Shown: piece after piece, positions 8,483 to 17,550 of the stretch
Position numbering within the stretch: position 1 is the first letter of the stretch
How the letters are laid out: each line of letters starts with the position of its first letter
From: JACOTV01 sp964579395
GTDB lineage: Bacteria; Patescibacteriota; Microgenomatia; UBA1406; GWC2-37-13
Direction: 5' to 3'
DNA: 64,000 bases
NCBI GenBank assembly: GCA_964579395.1
Contig: CAZOFT010000003.1
Location: 92,434-156,433, forward strand
Program-made: the position numbers and the translations under genes
The notes under the pieces: generated by a model
Databases searched by the model: none
The model's input: the letters and a program-made list of their open reading frames with translations, nothing else
What the model was told of the DNA's origin: nothing

Positions 8483-9286
8483 ATGCAGCAGCACAAACAC
8501 AATAATGGAGAACGCGGCCAGATCTTGCTGGTAACACTTATGGTGCTTGCCGTTGCACTGTCTGTCGGACTCACTGCCATTTTTACCGCCCGCTCAAGCA
8601 CACAGTCAACAAAATTAGAAGATGACAGTCAGCGGGCATTGGCTGCAGCAGAAGCCAGTGTACGCGCAGCACTCAAAAGCCAATCTGCAACTACACTCGG
8701 AAGCGGTGATTTGTCAGGATTTTCCGGCGTCACCGGAGGCGCGGCCATCTCCACCGCATCAAGCAGTAACTCCTTTACCTCTCCATCACTTCTCAAAGAT
8801 GAACAATATACCTTTTATTTAGGCACCTATACTGCCGGGTCTCCGCCCAGTTTTGGCAATTCAACTGCTGAGAATATCATCGTCTGTTTTGCTTCATCAA
8901 GCAGCGTGCCGGCACTTGATATCGCGCTAATTAAAGGAAGCGGCGCATCTGCATCTGTCGTGCGCTACACAGTCGATCCGCAAAGCAGAATCAGCAGCGC
9001 ACCGGCAGGAAATGCAGGTTGCTCAGTGTCAGCCACAGGCGCTTCACAGTTTAGTCGTTCATACACAATCCCAGCAGCAGATATCGGTACCAACACGAGG
9101 CTCATGCTTATCAAGACACTGTATGCTCCGACTCGCGTGATGATATACCGCGCATCTGCCCCCTTCCCCGTGCAGGGCGTAAACGTCACATCAGAAGCAA
9201 CCACCCAGACAAAAGTCACTAAAAAAGTACAAGTATTCCAGTCGTATCCTCAAGTTCCTGCTGATGTTTTCGGGATCAACTGGTAA
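8483..9286 (+). CDS. PilX-like minor pilin/assembly protein
   Basis: The 267-residue product begins with a hydrophilic leader, then GERGQILLVTLMVLAVALSVGLTAIF. This is the pattern of the PilX N-terminal family: a short basic leader, a Glu near the start of a long hydrophobic helix, and then a Ser/Ala-rich amphipathic helix (RALAAAEASVRAALKS). PilX-type minor pilins are inner-membrane type IV pilus components. The remainder is a Ser/Gly/Thr-rich beta domain with two Cys. It starts 19 bases after the preceding surface protein, so the three genes could be one transcript. No pilin peptidase or PilB-type ATPase is in the window. Confidence 0.7.
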   Translation: MQQHKHNNGERGQILLVTLMVLAVALSVGLTAIFTARSSTQSTKLEDDSQRALAAAEASVRAALKSQSATTLGSGDLSGFSGVTGGAAISTASSSNSFTSPSLLKDEQYTFYLGTYTAGSPPSFGNSTAENIIVCFASSSSVPALDIALIKGSGASASVVRYTVDPQSRISSAPAGNAGCSVSATGASQFSRSYTIPAADIGTNTRLMLIKTLYAPTRVMIYRASAPFPVQGVNVTSEATTQTKVTKKVQVFQSYPQVPADVFGINW

Positions 9287-9318
9287 CCGGAATCTGAAAA
9301 ATTCAGTAAGATAGGTGT

Positions 9319-9678
9319 ATGTTCTCGCTGCGCAATATTCTTCTTATCGCAACAATCGTCGTCGGCGGTTCGTATTTGTATCAGACGTATGGGTCAGATG
9401 CGGTCTTGGGGTCACTCAACAAACCCACTCGTCAGATGGCCGATAATGTACTCGGTGTTGCTACAAAAAAAGTGGTCGACACAACAAGCGGCGCCACTGG
9501 CGGGATCCAGTCCGTTATTTACAAGCGCACTGCCACACCACTGGTTGATCAATTCAGAAAACTTCCTGAGGGACAACAAGAAGAAATTCGCCACCAAATA
9601 TGCCCACCTTCTGAGACACCAACTGCTGAGGCGACACCTTCCGCAACTCCCAAACCGACAGGCGATCAGAGTGAGTGA
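9319..9678 (+). CDS. Small membrane-anchored protein of unknown function
   Basis: The 119-residue product has one N-terminal hydrophobic segment (ILLIATIVVGGSYLY, ~6-21), a soluble middle, and a Thr/Pro-rich tail after a single Cys (CPPSETPTAEATPSATPKP). TAAGAT precedes the ATG by 6 bases, with no Shine-Dalgarno. Its last 13 bases overlap the end of the convergent dnaB gene. No family was recognised. Position suggests membership of the surface block. Confidence 0.6.
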   Translation: MFSLRNILLIATIVVGGSYLYQTYGSDAVLGSLNKPTRQMADNVLGVATKKVVDTTSGATGGIQSVIYKRTATPLVDQFRKLPEGQQEEIRHQICPPSETPTAEATPSATPKPTGDQSE

Positions 9679-11015
9679 GCGGCATCGACGCTGTAGAATT
9701 TGACGCGATCACCGCGGAAGAGAAGGTCGATATCACCGGTTGCTCCTGCGCGATGTTTTGCAATGTAGAGTTTTACGTTGCGCTGATGATCATCAAGCAG
9801 GTCATTTTGCTCCTCATCACTATAGATAAACATAACAACGTCCGCATCCTGCTCAATCGCACCTGACTCACGAAGATCAGCCAGCTGAGGGCGCTTGGAT
9901 CCTCCGCGCTGCTCGACTGCACGTGACAACTGCGAAAGAGCGAGCACCGGAATCTTCAGTTCACGCGCAAGGTTTTTGAGTCCTTGCGATACATGAGACA
10001 CCTCCTGGGTACGCGAGTCAAATCGCTTTCCCGCATCAGCCAGCTGCAAGTAGTCGACCACCAACAGCTTTAAGTCGCGCTCAAGCTTGAGCTTTCGCGC
10101 TTTTGTGCGCATCTCAAGAATCGAAATACCCGGCGTATCGTCGATGTAAATAGGCGCATTAGAAAGGTCTCCCATCGCCTCGGTGAGTCGCTCATAATCC
10201 TCAGGAGACAGCTTACCTGTCTTGAGTCTCCACGCATCAATATCAGCATGTCCGACCAACAGACGATCCACAAGCTCCTCCTTGCTCATCTCGAGCGAAA
10301 AAAAGCCGACCGGCGCATTCGATTGCAGCGCTGCATTGAGGGCGATATTGAGGGCAAATGACGTCTTACCGATACCGGGACGAGCCGCAAGTATAAGAAG
10401 CGCCGACTGGTGAAGACCAGACAGCTTACGATCCAAATCTGTATAACCTGTGGGGACACCACGTATGTCACCGCCGGTGAGCTTAAATTCCTCCAGTCGG
10501 TCCAGACTCTCAGTAAGCACTTCCTTGAGCTCCACAAAATCCTGGTGTGACTGCTCTTGAGACAGGCCAAAAATCTCCATTTCAGCATGGTCCATAATGT
10601 GCTTTGTCTCTTCCTCACCATCAAACGCACGCTCGATGGTACGGCTTGAAAGCTCGATCAATTTGCGCTTAGTGTAATGGTCTTTGACGATGCGCCCATA
10701 ATGCTCCACATAGGCCGAGTTTGGGACTGCGTTAATAAGGTCTGCCACAACATCAGGATTGCTCAGTTTTTTCCCGCTTCCGTCACGCTTTAATTGATTC
10801 TTGAGTGTTACCACGTCAATAGGCTGTTGCTGCTCAAACAGCGTAATCATCGCTGAAAAGATATAGCGAAGATCGGGGTTGTAGAAGTGATCTGATTTCA
10901 GAAAATTTACTACCAGGTGAATGGCGGATGGGTCAATCAGAATAGCACCCAGAACCGACTGTTCTGCCGATGTGTCATGGGGAGGGACCTTAAGTGCATC
11001 AGATGAGAGTGCCAT
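9666..11015 (-). CDS. dnaB: Replicative DNA helicase DnaB
   Basis: The 449-residue length is normal for DnaB, the hexameric helicase that unwinds DNA at the fork. The N-terminal primase-interaction domain (~1-150) begins PPHDTSAEQSVLGAILID. The RecA-like motor carries Walker A AARPGIGKTSFALNIA, a Walker B region LKLLVVDYLQL, and the later motifs VLALSQLSRAVEQR and DLRESGAIEQDADVV. No intein is present. TATAAT lies 15 bases before the ATG, which implies only a few untranslated bases. The gene ends in a 13-base overlap with the convergent small membrane protein. Confidence 0.97.
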   Translation of the reverse strand: MALSSDALKVPPHDTSAEQSVLGAILIDPSAIHLVVNFLKSDHFYNPDLRYIFSAMITLFEQQQPIDVVTLKNQLKRDGSGKKLSNPDVVADLINAVPNSAYVEHYGRIVKDHYTKRKLIELSSRTIERAFDGEEETKHIMDHAEMEIFGLSQEQSHQDFVELKEVLTESLDRLEEFKLTGGDIRGVPTGYTDLDRKLSGLHQSALLILAARPGIGKTSFALNIALNAALQSNAPVGFFSLEMSKEELVDRLLVGHADIDAWRLKTGKLSPEDYERLTEAMGDLSNAPIYIDDTPGISILEMRTKARKLKLERDLKLLVVDYLQLADAGKRFDSRTQEVSHVSQGLKNLARELKIPVLALSQLSRAVEQRGGSKRPQLADLRESGAIEQDADVVMFIYSDEEQNDLLDDHQRNVKLYIAKHRAGATGDIDLLFRGDRVKFYSVDAAHSL

Positions 11016-11055
11016 ACCGTTTGTGTTGGCATTATACCTGATTTGGAGATGTGTT

Positions 11056-11706
11056 TCAGGATGTTAACACAATAACCTTGCGCTCTTCGTTCAGATCCTC
11101 TTTCTTTATCGTCAAAAGGTCGGTGCGCTGAGCATCAATGGCACCGTATTCTTTGAGGAATGCATCAATATCGGTAAGGTCGCCGAATGTCTTTGCATCA
11201 TGCTCTGTTGTTTTATAGTGCATCGGGATGACGACGAGCGGCTCAAATTTGGAGATGGCCTGACACGCCTGTTTAGCATCGATTGTGTAAAACCCTCCAA
11301 CGGGAATCATCAGGATATCAATGTCTCCGATCTGATCCAACATGGTCTCTGTCGGAAGATGTCCCAAATCACCACAATGCAAAATACGAATGCCTTCAGT
11401 TTCTATGCGAAAGAGGGTGTTTGTGCCGCGAAGCTCACCCTTTTGATCATCATGATAGCTGGCAACACCTTTGATGCGAACACCGTTTTCTTCATATTCG
11501 CCTGGCCAGTCGACTACAAGCGCATCGGGGGCGAGAGTCAGTCCGGCGGTATTGTTGTGGTCACCGTGATCGTGGGATATGGTTACAATATCAGCTTCTT
11601 GCTTGGGGAGCTTCATACCGACTGAGTCAGCGTAAGGATCGGTTACTATTTTTGCGTCTTTTGACTTGATAAAAAAACTGGAATGTCCAAGGTATTTGAT
11701 ATTCAT
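11056..11706 (-). CDS. Metallo-beta-lactamase fold hydrolase (UlaG/COG2220-like)
   Basis: The 216-residue product has the metal-binding sequence SHDHGDHNN (~44-52, HxHxDH type), a later HCGDLGH and a C-terminal VIPMHYKT. These are the ligands of a two-metal site in the COG2220 group. Relatives include UlaG and many proteins of unknown substrate. It opens MNIKYLGHSSFFIKS, typical of the group. It lies between dnaB and the reductase-like gene on the same strand. The substrate cannot be deduced. Confidence 0.85.
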   Translation of the reverse strand: MNIKYLGHSSFFIKSKDAKIVTDPYADSVGMKLPKQEADIVTISHDHGDHNNTAGLTLAPDALVVDWPGEYEENGVRIKGVASYHDDQKGELRGTNTLFRIETEGIRILHCGDLGHLPTETMLDQIGDIDILMIPVGGFYTIDAKQACQAISKFEPLVVIPMHYKTTEHDAKTFGDLTDIDAFLKEYGAIDAQRTDLLTIKKEDLNEERKVIVLTS

Positions 11707-11757
11707 ATGCTGCTAAAGATACCAGATCAGCTGGGTATTTGTAAAGCTCCCCGTGAC

Positions 11758-12498
11758 CTAGACGAACTTCTCAAAAAAGATATTTTCCCGTTCAACTCCC
11801 AATGTAGCCAACTCTTCCCGAAATCCGTCGATGACCGGGATGCCGCCGCAGATATAATAGTCAGAGGCATTTAAATCTTTTCCTTCTTTTTTCCACTTTG
11901 TCAATTGTTCACGCACATGCAAGTCGATGCGAGTCGGAACACTGCTTTTTATAGGCGCTTCATGTTCTCGCGATGCACACATCATAAAATGAAAGCGCTC
12001 ATCCCGATCGGCAAGTATCTCCCACTCTTCTTGCAAAAACATATCCTGACGCGTTCTTAAGCCCCAAAACAAATGATAATCACTTTGCAGACCGCTTTGA
12101 ATTTGCGTGAGAATCATGCTGCGAATCGGTGCAATTCCTGTGCCGGTACACAAAAATACTTTTGATTTTTCATTCTCACGCATCGTAAATCGACCTGCTG
12201 GTCCTTGAAATGTCACCGTGTCACCCACAACAAGTTGCTTTACAAACTCACCCGCTGCGCCACCCGGAAGTGATTTTATCAAAAGATCAAAGGCGCCTTT
12301 TTGATAGCTGGGAGAGGCAATTGAATACAGGCGGCGAATCGGCGTCGTTGAGTCCTTCTGGGGAATGAACATGATCAAATACTGACCTGCTTCAAACTCC
12401 ACAGCTTCTCCTTCAGGAAGCTCAAATGCCACCTGATATACATCGGTTGTGAGGGTATTGATATAGGTGACAGTTGGATTGTATGTATTGATTGGCAT
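11758..12498 (-). CDS. Ferredoxin-NADP reductase-like FAD/NAD(P) oxidoreductase
   Basis: The 246-residue protein has the two-domain FNR fold. Residues ~1-105 form the FAD domain, with RRLYSIAS as the flavin-binding motif and LPGGAAGEFV. Residues ~106-246 form the NAD(P) domain, with CTGTGIAPIRSMI, then LFWGLRTRQDMFLQEE, YICGGIPVIDGF and an aromatic C-terminus FEKFV. No iron-sulfur domain is fused. It could serve a ferredoxin or flavodoxin, or the thioredoxin or ribonucleotide reductase systems. The partner is not indicated by neighbours. Confidence 0.85.
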   Translation of the reverse strand: MPINTYNPTVTYINTLTTDVYQVAFELPEGEAVEFEAGQYLIMFIPQKDSTTPIRRLYSIASPSYQKGAFDLLIKSLPGGAAGEFVKQLVVGDTVTFQGPAGRFTMRENEKSKVFLCTGTGIAPIRSMILTQIQSGLQSDYHLFWGLRTRQDMFLQEEWEILADRDERFHFMMCASREHEAPIKSSVPTRIDLHVREQLTKWKKEGKDLNASDYYICGGIPVIDGFREELATLGVERENIFFEKFV

Positions 12499-12551
12499 CT
12501 TGAGGTATAACTATAGCAATTTTGTATTCATTTTCAACAAGCACACCCGGA

Positions 12552-14891
12552 TCAGAGTTTGGCGCGCTGGGCGATTTCTGCCTCTACTTGCTCTCGCGGT
12601 CGACCATATTTTAACCGAGAAAGCTGAACGATTGCTTGCGCAAGTTTTGGATTTGCTCGTGCTTCAAGCTCAGAGACATCTTTGGTTAAGTCTACAGAAA
12701 ACGGCGGCACCGGCTCATTGTTCACAATCGTCTTCATGTAGATGTGATACCGCTCGATATTGATGAGGTCAGATTCGCCGAAAATCGGCTGGAACTCGCG
12801 CTGCATATACGACGCATCCGTCACACCCATACGAAACGCCATCATGGTACCAACGTTTCCGAAAATCGCATTTTTCACTTCCTCATCAATCTGTCCGATG
12901 AACTGATTTGCCACCGTAAGTGCGAGCTTATATTTTCGCGCCTCTGACAAAATGGTTGCAAAATCCGGCGTGGCAAAGTTTTGAAACTCGTCTACATACA
13001 AGAAAAAGTCGCGGCGTTGATCAAGCGGAATATCTTGCCGACTCATTGCGGCAACCAGAATCTTCGGGATCAGTGTCAGGCCCAAAAAGTTTGAGTCTTC
13101 TTCGCCGAGCTTTCCTTTGGATAAGTTGATAAGAAGGATCTTTCCCTCATCCATCACCTGACGAAAATCAAACGCAGACTTGGATTGTCCGATGATATTA
13201 CGCATCATTTTATTGGTGACAAATCGACCGAACTTTGACACGATATAATCCAACACTTCTGATTTGTGAAAGTCTGAGGTTTGCGCAATCTGGTCTGTCC
13301 AGTAGCGGCGTACCACCGGATCCTGCACCTTGGGCAGAAGCTCCTGTACGTACTTCTGATCAGTCAAGACACGTATCATCTCCACAAATGTTGCCCCCTC
13401 GTCACACATAATGGTGAGCATCGCGTTTCGCACAGCATGCTCAAATCGCGGACCGATGATACCAGTACGCTGCGGATCATAGAGCTTATACATGAGGTTG
13501 ATGATCGCCGAGGCAATAAAGTGTTTTTGCTCTTCTGTTTTTGCGTCCAGGAGATTCAAGCCCATCGGGCGCTCCACATCGGCCGGATCAAAATAAATCA
13601 CATCTTCTGCGCGATTGGGCGGGATAAATTTCATAACATCTTCAATGAGCTCACCATGCGGATCAATCACGCACACGCCGTTGCCGGTTGCGATATCCTG
13701 GGCGATCATATCCTGCAGCAGGTATGACTTTCCGGTGCCGGTTTTTCCGATTATGTAGCTGTGACGCATACGGTCAACCATCTGCATATTCACCGGGCGC
13801 CGCTCACCACGATAGTATCCTGAGCCGATTGAGGTGCCGCCACTTGTCGGAACTTCTGAAGGAACCGGTGCATTTTTTGCCTTGAGCCATTGAATATGTG
13901 GAGTTTCCACCATCTTATTGGGAAAGTGAAATATACTTGCCAACTCATCGACAGTCAGCACACTCATCGTGCGCCACTGCCAAAACTCAAACGCCGGAAA
14001 GAACTTGTAGATAAAGTTCATCATAAATCCACCCTTAAATAAGATCTTGCCGCCGGTCAAACCATTGGCGCCAGAGAACTGTGAGAATGCATTTTTGAAG
14101 TTACGCATATGCATGTCAGCAACTTGCTGCGTCTGCGCACACACGACTAAGCGAATCGATGTGTCAAATGCGACTTTGCTGGTTTTCTCATCAATTTTCT
14201 CCATCAGGCGGGAATCCATCTTGAATGATGCCTTGTCAGGATTGGACTCATCTTTTTTGGTGCTGGCCACGTAGCTTTTTCCGGCATCTTTCCACCCGTC
14301 TTTTGCCGGGCGGATCAACATCTGCAACATCGCGCCCTCTCCTTCACCCATACGCGACATCGCCGAAGTGATCGCATTGAGCGAGTCACTCGGGAGGTCT
14401 TTATATGTCTTTAAAGGCATATATGCGGCACCTTTTGTGACGAGCGTGCCGTAGGCCACTTTTGCCTGTTCTGAAAAGATATTCGGCTCATCCACCTTTT
14501 TCACGTCAGCATTTGAGTAGTAGCTATAAATCACCTTCTCAACCAAGTCGACAATCGATCCGGGTGCCGACACATAAAAGCGAATATCGGCTTGTTTCGC
14601 CACAATCTCAAAGGCAATCATGTCTGACACATCCATAAATGACCAAAAGCCCGAGGTGCCGATTGATGAAAATGAGGCAAACATCTGCTCAGCCACATCA
14701 ACTTTAATCTCATTGTCCTTGGGCATGCGCACTTCCAAGGTCACCATCTCCAAAGAAAGCTTCTCACGTTTTTTGAGTCGCGACACCAATACAACCACAT
14801 ATACAAAGACCGCAGTGAGAATAAGGGAGACTATAAGAGCCACGAGCGCCAAGATAACATTTAAGAGCGCCTGAAATACAACCACGTCCAT
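12552..14891 (-). CDS. VirD4/TraD-like type IV secretion ATPase
   Basis: The 779-residue protein has one N-terminal membrane helix (~3-35), a ~350-residue region facing the cytoplasm, then a HerA/FtsK-like motor. The motor shows Walker A IGKTGTGKSYLLQDM, VIDPHGELIED as Walker B, and LYVDEFQNFATPDFATILSEARK with TVANQFIGQID. The last two match coupling proteins with a TraM-recognition domain. Such proteins feed DNA or protein to a type IV channel. Related ATPases are common in CPR genomes with VirB4 and PrgI, which occur here at 61063-64000. I chose ATG 14891 because TATAAT is 8 bases upstream; an in-frame TTG at 14897 is less likely. The promoter region is shared with the divergent gene at 14935. 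Confidence 0.85.
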   Translation of the reverse strand: MDVVVFQALLNVILALVALIVSLILTAVFVYVVVLVSRLKKREKLSLEMVTLEVRMPKDNEIKVDVAEQMFASFSSIGTSGFWSFMDVSDMIAFEIVAKQADIRFYVSAPGSIVDLVEKVIYSYYSNADVKKVDEPNIFSEQAKVAYGTLVTKGAAYMPLKTYKDLPSDSLNAITSAMSRMGEGEGAMLQMLIRPAKDGWKDAGKSYVASTKKDESNPDKASFKMDSRLMEKIDEKTSKVAFDTSIRLVVCAQTQQVADMHMRNFKNAFSQFSGANGLTGGKILFKGGFMMNFIYKFFPAFEFWQWRTMSVLTVDELASIFHFPNKMVETPHIQWLKAKNAPVPSEVPTSGGTSIGSGYYRGERRPVNMQMVDRMRHSYIIGKTGTGKSYLLQDMIAQDIATGNGVCVIDPHGELIEDVMKFIPPNRAEDVIYFDPADVERPMGLNLLDAKTEEQKHFIASAIINLMYKLYDPQRTGIIGPRFEHAVRNAMLTIMCDEGATFVEMIRVLTDQKYVQELLPKVQDPVVRRYWTDQIAQTSDFHKSEVLDYIVSKFGRFVTNKMMRNIIGQSKSAFDFRQVMDEGKILLINLSKGKLGEEDSNFLGLTLIPKILVAAMSRQDIPLDQRRDFFLYVDEFQNFATPDFATILSEARKYKLALTVANQFIGQIDEEVKNAIFGNVGTMMAFRMGVTDASYMQREFQPIFGESDLINIERYHIYMKTIVNNEPVPPFSVDLTKDVSELEARANPKLAQAIVQLSRLKYGRPREQVEAEIAQRAKL

Positions 14892-14934
14892 ATACAATCA
14901 TTATATAATGTGACCAGAGGAAGGTACACCGCCA

Positions 14935-15417
14935 ATGTCAAAATCACCACTCATCATACCGGTAGTCGTGCCCGAGCGGGTTCGTCGCATCATGCGCCCA
15001 CGCGGTCTTTTTATCATTGCGGGACTTATCGGCATTTTAGGGCTTGCACTTGCGAACTTTTATGCTTCACTCGGCGTTCCGCATCTCTATGTTCGGCACG
15101 TAGAAAATGAGCGAGAGACAATCGGTACCTACCTCGCTGCAATTCGCTCACTCCCTGAGTTTCAACCCAGCTACACCCATGCAGTAAATACATACGGACT
15201 GCGTATCAGAAATGAATTATTTACAGCCGATAATATTCGAAATGCAAAGATTATAAAACTTGAACAGGAATTGACATATAACCCGAATAATCGGGATATT
15301 TTAATTGCTTTATCAATACTATATCAGGCTAATCGAGAGGAAGAAAAAAGCCGAGAGTATTTGGATGCTGCGCAGCGTATAGACCCTATGGCACGCGTCC
15401 CCGACTCACGTCCCTAG
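14935..15417 (+). CDS. Single-pass membrane protein with a TPR-like C-terminus
   Basis: The 160-residue product has a basic N-terminus, a membrane helix (~26-44, GLFIIAGLIGILGLALANF) and a helical C-terminal half. The latter contains a tetratricopeptide-like segment (LEQELTYNPNNRDILIALS, then REEEKSREYLDAAQRIDP). TPR segments usually mediate protein contacts. A purine-rich AGAGGAAGG lies 11 bases before the ATG, so this gene may have a Shine-Dalgarno, unlike most neighbours. It diverges from the VirD4-like gene over a 43-base gap, so a shared role is possible but unproven. Confidence 0.65.
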   Translation: MSKSPLIIPVVVPERVRRIMRPRGLFIIAGLIGILGLALANFYASLGVPHLYVRHVENERETIGTYLAAIRSLPEFQPSYTHAVNTYGLRIRNELFTADNIRNAKIIKLEQELTYNPNNRDILIALSILYQANREEEKSREYLDAAQRIDPMARVPDSRP

Positions 15418-15452
15418 CCTCACAAATACCAGATTTGCTACAATGACTGCAT

Positions 15453-15818
15453 ATGCATAAGTCACTTGCCATCTACATCGTTCTCACGCTCTTCACGACC
15501 CTGATTGTGGGTGTAACTGCCGGATTTGCCGGCTATCATATGGGGCTTCAGAAGGGACAAAACATGGAAGCTGTCCCTCCAAGTGAGCAAGAGCCCGCAT
15601 CTACCGCGTGTCCTGACGATGTGAGCATCTGTCCGGATGGTACCCAAGTCGGACGGGTCGGGCCTGCATGTGATTTTGCCGCATGTCCAAGCCCTGAACC
15701 AGTTCCCACTACCACCTCACCCGAAGGAGTTTTTTGTACTCAAGAAGCACAACAATGCCCTGACGGAAGCTGGGTCGGCAGAACAGGACCAAATTGTGAA
15801 TTTGCTCCCTGTCCGTGA
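15453..15818 (+). CDS. Secreted or anchored protein with two CPDG cysteine repeats
   Basis: The 121-residue product has a hydrophobic N-terminal segment (~5-28). It then carries two copies of a ~25-residue cysteine module: CPDGTQVGRVGPACDFAAC and CPDGSWVGRTGPNCEFAPC, joined by a Pro/Thr/Ser linker. Each copy has four Cys in the order C-x(5-6)-C-P-D-G-x9-C-x4-C. Similar modules are frequent in predicted CPR surface proteins, and their function is not known to me. TACAAT stands 8 bases before the ATG. It is likely outside the cytoplasm, since the Cys would form disulfides. Confidence 0.65.
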   Translation: MHKSLAIYIVLTLFTTLIVGVTAGFAGYHMGLQKGQNMEAVPPSEQEPASTACPDDVSICPDGTQVGRVGPACDFAACPSPEPVPTTTSPEGVFCTQEAQQCPDGSWVGRTGPNCEFAPCP

Positions 15819-15831
15819 TACCATAAGATAT

Positions 15832-16122
15832 ATGAATCTCTTTGTTCAATCACTCACGCCTAACCACATCACTTCATTTGCCGACCATCCATTCTTTCCC
15901 CTTCTGATCATTTTTGACCTCGCACTTCGCGGATATGCACTCTACAAGGCCGCCAAAAACAACCAGCCTGTATGGTTTGTGGCGCTGCTACTCGTCAATA
16001 GTGTCGGTATTCTACCCATCATCTACCTGTTGTTTTTCGCTCCCAAACAAGAAGGTGCATCATCCCCAAAGCCCAAAGCCACACCTGCCAAAAAACCCTC
16101 CCGTTCGACAAAGAAAAAATAA
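15832..16122 (+). CDS. Small two-helix membrane protein (DUF5652-like)
   Basis: The 96-residue product has two hydrophobic helices (~18-35 and ~47-68, the second WFVALLLVNSVGILPIIYLLFF) and a strongly basic Lys/Pro tail. The arrangement and the phrase ALRGYALYKAAKNNQ resemble small DUF5652-type proteins seen in CPR genomes. The same frame stays open upstream to 15637 inside the previous gene, but the ATG at 15832 is the first sensible start. The function is unknown. Confidence 0.6.
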   Translation: MNLFVQSLTPNHITSFADHPFFPLLIIFDLALRGYALYKAAKNNQPVWFVALLLVNSVGILPIIYLLFFAPKQEGASSPKPKATPAKKPSRSTKKK

Positions 16123-16140
16123 TCAGTTAAGATAGCTTAT

Positions 16141-16407
16141 ATGGACGTACAAACAATACTCAGCACGATCGGCATCGTTGCTCTTATCGCAAATGCAGTA
16201 ATTTTACTGGCGGTATTTATCGCAATTTTGGTCTTTTACAATTTTCTGAAAAAGACCAAACGGGATGCTGAAGCAGCAGTTGAAATGGGTCAACGCATCA
16301 TGCGAAGCACCTCACGCAATCTCAGCATTGCCGCCATAGTCGGCCGAGTCGTACAGGCTATTGGCACTAAAAAATCTTCTCCTAAACCGGTTGAAGATGT
16401 GTCCTAA
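16141..16407 (+). CDS. Small single-pass membrane protein
   Basis: The 88-residue product has one long hydrophobic segment (~8-38, ending IAILVFYNFL) followed by a charged amphipathic helix with KKTKRDAEAAVEMGQ. TAAGAT is 7 bases before the ATG. No family was recognised; the layout resembles small phage-shock or bacteriocin-release-like proteins, but I would not assign either. Confidence 0.5.
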   Translation: MDVQTILSTIGIVALIANAVILLAVFIAILVFYNFLKKTKRDAEAAVEMGQRIMRSTSRNLSIAAIVGRVVQAIGTKKSSPKPVEDVS

Positions 16408-16410
16408 ACA

Positions 16411-16863
16411 CTATTTCCACGGACGCTGATTCGCAAACAACCCGACACACCGGGCCTGTTCAAACCCCATCTCCAGACCGTATTCTTTTTTATGCACCAT
16501 GCGCGCTCCACTTGCGTGCTCTGCTCCCCATGTGTCAATATCTGGGCGCGTGCGATTGGTGATGTCGGCAGTATAAATGATCTGCAGTGCCCGAACATCC
16601 AAGCCGTCCTGACGATACAAAAGCGGTTCCATGGTAACAATGCGTGATTCTCCGATAGCGATATCTGCATGGCTTCTGGCCATATCCTGCAAGATGTGTT
16701 GAGGCTTTAAATCATCAGTGACAAGCTGTGTAGGGAATGTCCACATGCCTTTGTACGGTGCTCTGGTGCGGCGAATAAGCAGCATATAGGGACCAATTGT
16801 GAAAATGCCAGCCACGTATACAAGCGGTCGTGCGTGCGTGCCGAAAATATTGGTCTGTCTCAT
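16411..16863 (-). CDS. Nudix-fold protein with a degenerate Nudix box
   Basis: The 150-residue product looks like a Nudix hydrolase in its first half: VYVAGIFTIGPYMLLIRRTRAPYKG, then MWTFPTQLV. The catalytic box that should follow (GX5EX7REUXEEXGU) is missing; the place reads LKPQHILQDMARSHADIAIG, without the REXXEE core. It is therefore probably a non-catalytic or differently active member. TATAAC lies 10 bases before the ATG. A three-part TGACA/TGTCA site is centred about 50 bases upstream, in the same orientation as at recA, so it may belong to that regulon. Confidence 0.5.
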   Translation of the reverse strand: MRQTNIFGTHARPLVYVAGIFTIGPYMLLIRRTRAPYKGMWTFPTQLVTDDLKPQHILQDMARSHADIAIGESRIVTMEPLLYRQDGLDVRALQIIYTADITNRTRPDIDTWGAEHASGARMVHKKEYGLEMGFEQARCVGLFANQRPWK

Positions 16864-16902
16864 ACTTCTTTATGTTATAGTCCACTTCAAAATGAATTGC
16901 CA

Positions 16903-16928
16903 TGACAGATATGTCATGATTCGTGACA
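16903..16928. promoter_or_regulatory. Three-part TGACA/TGTCA operator, copy 1
   Basis: The site reads TGACA (16903), 4 bases, TGTCA (16912), 7 bases, TGACA (16924). It lies between the divergent Nudix-like gene (start 16863) and the gene at 16997. It begins next to the place where a -35 would fall for the Nudix-like gene. Spacing and sequence match the copy before recA almost base for base. Confidence 0.6.
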
Positions 16929-16996
16929 CTTGTACTCTGAGGCCGTCACAACAACCTATAGTTTCTTTTTGCAACAAAAAATTGTATAATATACCC

Positions 16997-17500
16997 ATGC
17001 CAATTGAAGTCCCCCAGGGACAATCACATAAAGATATTTGGGAGCGTGAGGCACAGTTTATGCGCACTAAAGAATATGCGCAGGCACGCGATGCTCTCGC
17101 TCCTTTGTATCATGACGTGGCCACCAACCACCTGACACTTCCGTGGCAGCTGCTGAGCTATGTAAACGCTGAGGGATTTGCGCTGCGTCTTCGCTGGAGC
17201 GAGCACGAACTTCCCGATCCGACTATCGAAACCGATCACGCCGGAGAACTGCCTCCGCATTCGTATCTTGAGGTAAACAGCAACTACGGCGTAGATTTGC
17301 TGCAATTTTTGCGCCGTAAACCAAATGGTGAGATGTATGTGCAACAACTGTCGCCGGGAGCGATTCACCCCAACATGAAACGAATTCAAAAAGCACTTGT
17401 GAAAGATCTACAGACTCCCTACACCTCAACTGAGGCAACTCCTCCCGGATGGGTCACCAATGAAGCTATGACTCTCTGGATTCCGGAGCAAACTACTTAA
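16997..17500 (+). CDS. Conserved protein of unknown function
   Basis: The 167-residue product has no signal peptide or membrane segment and no motif I recognise. It is predicted soluble, with a helical N-terminal third (WEREAQFMRTKEYAQARDAL) and a central WSEHELPDP. TATAAT is 6 bases before the ATG with no Shine-Dalgarno. Downstream of the TGACA operator, it is a second candidate target of that site. Confidence 0.55.
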   Translation: MPIEVPQGQSHKDIWEREAQFMRTKEYAQARDALAPLYHDVATNHLTLPWQLLSYVNAEGFALRLRWSEHELPDPTIETDHAGELPPHSYLEVNSNYGVDLLQFLRRKPNGEMYVQQLSPGAIHPNMKRIQKALVKDLQTPYTSTEATPPGWVTNEAMTLWIPEQTT

Positions 17501-17550
17501 AAGCCTCCCGCAAGCAAACAGCAAGGTTGCTGTCGTATACTACCTTGTAT

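Noticed and set aside
15637..15831. N-terminal extension of the small two-helix membrane protein.
   Set aside because: The frame overlaps the CPDG-repeat gene completely and lacks a good start; the ATG at 15832 is better.
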